Shown here piece after piece: positions 6,286 to 9,865 of a DNA stretch of 9,865 bases. Every line of letters starts with the position of its first letter. The stretch's first letter is position 1. Under the pieces are notes generated by a model. The model had not been told where the DNA came from. It ran no database searches and saw nothing but the letters and a program-made list of their open reading frames with translations. Source of the stretch: Deltaproteobacteria bacterium (lineage in GTDB: Bacteria > Chloroflexota > Dehalococcoidia > Dehalococcoidales > BS750m-G39); assembly GCA_013202445.1 (NCBI GenBank), contig JABMRW010000061.1, forward strand, positions 1 to 9,865, written 5' to 3'. The position numbers were made by a program, and so were the translations under genes.

Positions 6286-6304
6286 ATAGAAGTATTACTT
6301 CTAT
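6286..6304. repeat. Perfect 19-nt palindrome with single-base centre
   Basis: ATAGAAGTA (6286-6294) and TACTTCTAT (6296-6304) are perfect reverse complements around T6295. As a hairpin it would have 8 bp and a 3-nt loop. It corresponds to 142-156 in the first copy. Two base pairs differ between the copies, and both changes keep the pairing (G-C to A-T, C-G to A-T). Confidence 0.7.
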
Positions 6305-6330
6305 AGGGTGGGAGGGTGGGAAAGTAATAC
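6292..6330. repeat. 9-bp inverted repeat enclosing the G-quadruplex motif
   Basis: GTATTACTT (6292-6300) and AAGTAATAC (6322-6330) are perfect reverse complements. The 21-nt interval between them carries all four G-runs. The left arm is also part of the 6286-6304 palindrome, so the two hairpins cannot form together on one strand. Confidence 0.6.
6306..6320 (+). other. Canonical G-quadruplex motif
   Basis: GGGTGGGAGGGTGGG holds four runs of three G separated by single-base loops (T, A, T). That is the loop pattern expected to give very stable parallel quadruplexes. It is on the plus strand, the template strand for the flanking leftward genes, so their read-through transcript would carry the C-rich complement rather than an RNA quadruplex. 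Confidence 0.75.
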
Positions 6331-6365
6331 GTACTCTAAAAATCGGGCTATACTCCTCTTTTACC

Positions 6366-7172
6366 TCATCCTTTTTTAAATAGCTTATCAAGCTCGCAGG
6401 TTAGATTATACCCCTTAATGGCTCTGCTGTCTGCACCGATAACTTTTCCCTTCCTTATCCTCACCTTGCCCCGGCTGAACGCCTTCAGGGTAGATATTAT
6501 CAGGGGAAACTCACGGGCCAGTCCCTGTTTGCGGATGAGCTTGAACAGGCGGTTACTTTCTCCCTGCCCCTGCTTGATTTCTTGAGAGGACTTCCCCTCT
6601 ATTTCCCGCCAGTATTTATCAAACGGCTCGCCCCGGATAGAAAAGGTGCAGTAGGCTACCGGCGGCCCCTCGTCCAGCTCCGGCGTCACCAGGTGCATCA
6701 TCACGCCGGTTTTCTTAGCCTGGCTTTCAATCAACTGCCAGATTACCTCCTGCCAGCTGCCTTTAGGCCCGCCCTGAACCGCCGGGTGGAGGTTAATCAT
6801 ATCGTATTTCCGGCACATCTCCTCGCCGACGATGAGCATGTAGCCGGCCAGGACGTCCAGGTCGGCGTCGAATTCTTTCAGCCGCTTCATCACCTCGCGG
6901 TCGTAATCAAGCCGCCACTCCTCCCCCCGCTCGGCTTTAAAATTATGTGAGGAAAAGGAAACAAGGGGCAGGCCGTAGCTTTTAACCAGTCTGTGGAACA
7001 GGTCGCTCTGTTTCGATTCGCCGGGTTCGCGGTTGCAGAAGACGAAGGCAATCTCGGCCTGTATCTCGCCCAGGGCTATGCTCCGCTGCGCCACGGTGAG
7101 CAGGTCCCGGGCGGCTTTATCCCGCCCGGTGGAAAACCAGCCCAGTCTCTGTACCGGCTTTATCTTAGCCAT
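6366..7172 (-). CDS. PurN-like formyltransferase-fold protein
   Basis: A 268-residue protein whose first 200 residues resemble the formyl-transferase domain of glycinamide ribonucleotide transformylase (PurN). The catalytic set is recognisable: Asn127-Leu-His129 in INLHPA, and Asp167 in TPELDEGPP, corresponding to Asn106/His108/Asp144 of E. coli PurN. GGPKGSW (134-140), TGVMMH (155-160) and LAGYMLIV (108-115) also fit. The N-terminus (GWFSTGRDKAARDLL, 11-25) is unlike the usual ISGxGSN phosphate-binding loop, and about 60 basic residues follow the domain. It may therefore formylate a substrate other than GAR, or be a divergent PurN. ATG 7172 overlaps the end of the PHP gene by 13 nt, implying coupled translation. 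No other purine genes are in the window. Confidence 0.8.
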   Translation of the reverse strand: MAKIKPVQRLGWFSTGRDKAARDLLTVAQRSIALGEIQAEIAFVFCNREPGESKQSDLFHRLVKSYGLPLVSFSSHNFKAERGEEWRLDYDREVMKRLKEFDADLDVLAGYMLIVGEEMCRKYDMINLHPAVQGGPKGSWQEVIWQLIESQAKKTGVMMHLVTPELDEGPPVAYCTFSIRGEPFDKYWREIEGKSSQEIKQGQGESNRLFKLIRKQGLAREFPLIISTLKAFSRGKVRIRKGKVIGADSRAIKGYNLTCELDKLFKKG

Positions 7173-7810
7173 CGCTTTCTCAGCTTGTTCCAGATACTGG
7201 CGAAGTGGATGAAGGGGTTGGTGGTGTGCCCGTGGATTTTGCCCATGGCAAGGGCTTTGAGGAAGTCATCTTTCCCCTCGAACTCGGGCATTTCAACATA
7301 GGCGTTACCTATTTCCCGGAGGGTGTGGGCGTCACTGCCGACGCCCTGGACGATGCCGTGTTTTTTGGCGAAGGCACGGACTTTGGCCGATTGCTGCGGG
7401 GGCAGGGAGCGGGCGTTGAATACTTCTATGATGTCAATCTGGTCGGCGATTTCATTCAATATATGATTGCGCAGCGCCGACTGGCGGAAGAAGTCAAAGG
7501 GGTGGGGGACGCAGACCAGCCCATCCTGGGCTTTGATACGGGATATGGTTTCGGCCACCGATAGCCCGCTGGGTATGGTCTCTTTTAGGAACATGCCCAT
7601 GATTTCGCCGTGGGGAGTCAGGATTTCCTCGGCGACTATTATGGTAAAGGGGGCCGTTTTCTGCAGCTTCAGCGCTCCTTCGGTGGTGCCGTGGTCGGCG
7701 ATGGCAATGCAGTTTACCCTCTTCTCAATACAGCGCCCGACTATCTTGTCCAGGGGCGTGCCGCAGTCCAGGGAATATTCGGTGTGAACGTGAAGGTCAA
7801 CTTTAAGCAA
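7160..7810 (-). CDS. PHP-domain metal-dependent phosphoesterase
   Basis: A 216-residue stand-alone PHP domain, a trinuclear-metal hydrolase fold shared with histidinol phosphatase and the DNA polymerase III PHP domain. Metal-binding motifs occur in order: DLHVHTEYSLD (5-15, with HxH at 7 and 9), ADHGT (38-42), EE (61-62), PHPFD (102-106) and GSDAH (158-162, Asp160 and His162). Members of this size (YciV/TrpH-like) hydrolyse small phosphoesters such as nucleoside 3',5'-bisphosphates or short oligonucleotides; the substrate here is not known. The start is TTG 7810, 7 nt after the efp stop. An in-frame stop lies just upstream (7823-7825), and the conserved DLHVHT begins at residue 5, so no other start fits. 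No strong ribosome-binding site is seen, which suggests coupling to efp. Confidence 0.88.
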   Translation of the reverse strand: MLKVDLHVHTEYSLDCGTPLDKIVGRCIEKRVNCIAIADHGTTEGALKLQKTAPFTIIVAEEILTPHGEIMGMFLKETIPSGLSVAETISRIKAQDGLVCVPHPFDFFRQSALRNHILNEIADQIDIIEVFNARSLPPQQSAKVRAFAKKHGIVQGVGSDAHTLREIGNAYVEMPEFEGKDDFLKALAMGKIHGHTTNPFIHFASIWNKLRKRWLR

Positions 7811-7817
7811 TTTGGCT

Positions 7818-8378
7818 CTAGCTTACCCTCTCCAGGTACACGCCGGTGCGGGTGTCAACCTTAATAACATCCCCGTTATTGATAAACATGGGCACCTGGA
7901 TGGTGATGCCGGTCTCCATCTTGGCCGGTTTGTTGCCGGCGGTGGCGGTGTCCCCCTTGAAGGCGGGACCGGTATCCGTCACCTCCAGCTCGACGGTAAT
8001 GGGCAGTTCCACCCCCACCAGCTCCCCCTTGTAGGTTGATACCTCCAGCGACATCCCATCTTTCAAATAGTTAAGGATATCACCCAGCTGGCCGGAGTCG
8101 ATGGGCATCTGCTCAAAGGTCTCCTGGTCCATAAAATAATAGGCATTGCCGTCGTTATAGATGTATTGCATGGCCCGGGATTCCAGGCGTGCCCGGGCAA
8201 ATTTCTCACTGGCCTGGAAGGAACGGTCGATGTTATGGCCGCTGCGTATATCGCGCAGTTTAAGCCTCACCTGGGCGCTGCCACGCCCTACCTTGATGTG
8301 CTGGTAGTCCACCACCTGGTACAGCTTGCCGTCTAGTTCTATGGTAATCCCTTTTCTCATTTCTCCGCTGTCAATCAT
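7818..8378 (-). CDS. efp: Elongation factor P
   Basis: EF-P binds between the P and E sites and relieves ribosome stalling at consecutive prolines. At 186 residues it has the standard length and three-domain form: a KOW-like N-domain (1-60), an OB domain (about 65-125) and a C-terminal OB domain (about 130-186) with GPAFKGDT, ETGITIQVP and TRTGVYLERV. The tip of the N-domain loop reads HIKVGRGSAQ (27-36). The residue inserted next to the P-site tRNA is Arg32 where E. coli has Lys34, and Val30 replaces the usual Pro. Arg at this site is rhamnosylated by EarP in some proteobacteria; no EarP is seen here. ATG 8378 is preceded by GGAG with a 6-nt spacer and lies 16 nt after the peptidase stop. 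Its neighbour, an Xaa-Pro peptidase, is a frequent partner of efp. Confidence 0.96.
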   Translation of the reverse strand: MIDSGEMRKGITIELDGKLYQVVDYQHIKVGRGSAQVRLKLRDIRSGHNIDRSFQASEKFARARLESRAMQYIYNDGNAYYFMDQETFEQMPIDSGQLGDILNYLKDGMSLEVSTYKGELVGVELPITVELEVTDTGPAFKGDTATAGNKPAKMETGITIQVPMFINNGDVIKVDTRTGVYLERVS

Positions 8379-8394
8379 CTTGGTCTCCGTAGTC

Positions 8395-9471
8395 TTATTT
8401 CCGGGCTTTTGAGATTTCCCTTATTTTACCTGCTTCCATTATAACCAGATCTTCAATCCTCACCCCGCCCCACCCCTCGATATAAATTCCGGGCTCGATG
8501 GCAAAGACCATGCCGTCGGCCAGTTTATCTGATGAACCGGAACCCAGCCGCGGCTTCTCATGGATGGCTAATCCTACCCCGTGACCCAGCCCGTGCCCGA
8601 AAGCCTCCCCGTATCCCCCCTCCTCGATAATTATTCTGGCTATCTGGTCGGCTTCACCGCCGCTCATCTCCGGCTTGATTACCGCTATTGCCCCTAATTG
8701 GGCGCCGAGGACGGTATCGTATACCTTTTTAAAGGTGTCGTCGGGGGCGCCCAGGCAGACGGTTCGGCTCAGGTCGCTGGCATAACCTTCCACCCTGGCC
8801 CCGATATCGATTACTATCGGCTCAGCTTCCCGGATAGCCCTCGCCGAGGGCTGGGTGTGGGGCAGGGCGGAGTTCGGCCCGGAAGCGACGATAACATCAA
8901 AAGGCAACGGCTGGCTGCCATTATCACGCATAAATTTTTCTATTTCCCAGGCGGCTTCCTTTTCCGTCATACCGGGGTGAAGCTCCTCCCGGATATGGGC
9001 CATAGCGGCATCGGCTATTTCGGCCGCCCGGGCAATAAGCTCGATTTCCCCTGGTTCTTTCACCGCCCGCAGCGATTCCACGACATCTTCTACCGGGACG
9101 AACTTTAAGACGGTTTTGCCTTTACCCAGTATATCACATAACCGCCGGTAGAGGCTAAAGGTCAGGTACTCCCCCTCAAACCCCAGCCTCTTTATATTCA
9201 GCCCTGCCGCAAGTCCGGGGAACCAGTTCTCGATGTCGCTGGTTACGGGAAAAATCTCATATTCGGGAGCCTGGCTTTTTGCCTGTGCGGTGTAGCGGGA
9301 ATCGGTGGCTAAAATATTCTTCTGCGGGGTAATAATCAGAAAACCAGCCGAACCGTCGAAGCCGGAAAGGTAACGTCTATTCTCCGGCTGGGAGATGAGG
9401 ATGCCGTCGATATTCTTCTCCCCCAGCCCCGCCAGCAGCTTTTCTATCCTACTCTTTGTCTTCGGGCTCAT
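8395..9471 (-). CDS. M24-family Xaa-Pro peptidase (aminopeptidase P or prolidase type)
   Basis: Cytoplasmic two-metal peptidase removing residues N-terminal to proline. At 358 residues it is typical of the short bacterial group annotated as PepQ/YqhT. The N-terminal creatinase-like domain spans about 1-125 (RRYLSGFDGSAG near 28-39). The C-terminal pita-bread domain carries all five metal ligands: Asp222 and Asp233 (IDIGARVEGYASD), His297 (HGLGHGVG), Glu326 (AIEPGIY) and Glu340 (VRIEDL), with the accessory His304 seven residues after His297. ATG 9471 lies inside the xer gene (23-nt overlap). An AAAAAGG tract directly abuts the ATG, which is poor spacing, so initiation probably depends on coupling. 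Aminopeptidase P and prolidase activity cannot be separated from the sequence. Confidence 0.92.
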   Translation of the reverse strand: MSPKTKSRIEKLLAGLGEKNIDGILISQPENRRYLSGFDGSAGFLIITPQKNILATDSRYTAQAKSQAPEYEIFPVTSDIENWFPGLAAGLNIKRLGFEGEYLTFSLYRRLCDILGKGKTVLKFVPVEDVVESLRAVKEPGEIELIARAAEIADAAMAHIREELHPGMTEKEAAWEIEKFMRDNGSQPLPFDVIVASGPNSALPHTQPSARAIREAEPIVIDIGARVEGYASDLSRTVCLGAPDDTFKKVYDTVLGAQLGAIAVIKPEMSGGEADQIARIIIEEGGYGEAFGHGLGHGVGLAIHEKPRLGSGSSDKLADGMVFAIEPGIYIEGWGGVRIEDLVIMEAGKIREISKARK

Positions 9472-9865
9472 CCTTTTTCTCTCTGGCCAGTGGGTGGGCG
9501 GATAGATATACCTTTCTCGCCTGACTTTTGGTTACATGGGTATAAATCTGGGTGGAAGATAGATTAGCGTGCCCCAGAAGCTCCTGGACTACTCTTAAAT
9601 CAGCGCCCCCATCAAGCAAATGGGTGGCAAAGGTATGACGCAGAACGTGGGGGTGAACTCTCTTTTCTATTCCAGCCGAATTGGCGTATTTCTGTAATAT
9701 TTTCTGGACTCTTCGTTCGGGAAGCCGCTTCCCATACCGGTTAAGGAACAGGGCGTTGCTTCTTTTTTCGCCTAAGAGCTTAGGTCGGCCCTGGCTGAGG
9801 TAAGTCATCAAGGCTGTGGCGGCTGGCTTACCCATCAACACCACCCGTTCCTTAGACCCTTTCCC
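9449..9865 (-). CDS. Xer-type tyrosine recombinase, C-terminal part (cut by window edge)
   Basis: The frame is open to the right edge, so the gene is 5'-truncated here; 138 C-terminal codons are visible. It is a site-specific recombinase of the XerC/XerD group, which resolve chromosome dimers at dif. The catalytic residues present are the Lys of GKGSKER at the very edge, His73 and Arg76 (HVLRHTFATHLL), His99 (LLGHANLSSTQ) and the nucleophile Tyr108 (IYTH); numbering starts at the edge. Spacing from Arg to His (23) and His to Tyr (9) equals that of E. coli XerD. The tail ends KVYLSAHPLA, as in Xer proteins, plus a short acidic and lysine-rich extension. XerC and XerD cannot be told apart from this half. 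It overlaps the peptidase gene by 23 nt and appears to be an upstream member of the leftward cluster. No dif site was recognised. Confidence 0.9.
   Translation of the reverse strand, partial: GKGSKERVVLMGKPAATALMTYLSQGRPKLLGEKRSNALFLNRYGKRLPERRVQKILQKYANSAGIEKRVHPHVLRHTFATHLLDGGADLRVVQELLGHANLSSTQIYTHVTKSQARKVYLSAHPLAREKKDEPEDKE

Larger units (their letters stand above)
6288..6347 (+). repeat. Dispersed intergenic element, copy 2
   Basis: This copy matches 142-200 in the same orientation: palindrome, TAGG plus G-runs, CTCTAAAA (6334-6341) and CGGG (6344-6347). By hand alignment roughly 40 or more of about 60 positions agree, with one extra G and a 2-nt gap in the G-run part. No coding capacity and no transposase are visible nearby, so a non-autonomous repeat (REP or MITE-like) is the best description. 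Confidence 0.55.
6189..6365. other. 177-bp intergenic spacer with repeat element
   Basis: This gap separates the formyltransferase stop from the HAD start. It contains a short stem GGGC-TAAA-GCCC followed by TTTT on the plus strand (6247-6262), the second copy of the dispersed element and a G-quadruplex motif. A TATAAA-like box on the minus strand lies about 20 nt before the HAD start, but no -35 partner is convincing. The HAD-kinase pair may thus have its own promoter or rely on read-through. Confidence 0.5.

Overview
The window looks like chromosomal housekeeping DNA from a moderately GC-rich bacterium. EF-P sequence style, gene order and the C/G-run-rich spacers bring anaerobic Chloroflexota of the Dehalococcoidia type to mind. 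That is a memory-based impression, not a proven assignment. No rRNA, tRNA, CRISPR array or complete insertion sequence was seen.

Layout. Positions 1-304 are a gene-free spacer packed with palindromes and C/G runs. A sigma70-type promoter (305-333) then drives the rightward cluster aspS (373-2169), tig (2166-3461) and clpP (3623-4240). The longer aspS reading frame opens at 313, inside the promoter, so TTG 373 behind AAGGAG is the better start. Between tig and clpP lies a 45-codon Cys-rich reading frame resembling the start of a molybdopterin oxidoreductase, probably a remnant.

The rest is transcribed leftward. In transcription order it holds a Xer-type tyrosine recombinase (cut by the right edge), an M24 Xaa-Pro peptidase, efp, a PHP-domain phosphoesterase and a PurN-like formyltransferase. 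After a 177-bp spacer come a HAD-superfamily protein and a PfkB-family kinase. The first five overlap or lie within 16 nt of each other, and the last two are 4 nt apart, so each group is probably co-transcribed. The stop codons of clpP and the kinase abut with no base between them.

Functionally the window covers protein synthesis and quality control: tRNA charging (AspRS), nascent-chain folding (trigger factor), proteolysis (ClpP), rescue of polyproline stalls (EF-P) and proline-peptide turnover (M24 peptidase). It also holds chromosome dimer resolution or site-specific recombination (Xer) and a little-characterised set of small-molecule enzymes (PHP, formyltransferase, HAD, PfkB).

The least expected signal is non-coding. 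The spacers at 142-200 and 6288-6347 appear to be two diverged copies of one element: an odd-length palindrome with compensating base changes, then a G-run tract, then CTCTAAAA at the same offset. In the second copy the G-run tract is a textbook four-run G-quadruplex motif, enclosed by a separate 9-bp inverted repeat that competes with the palindrome.
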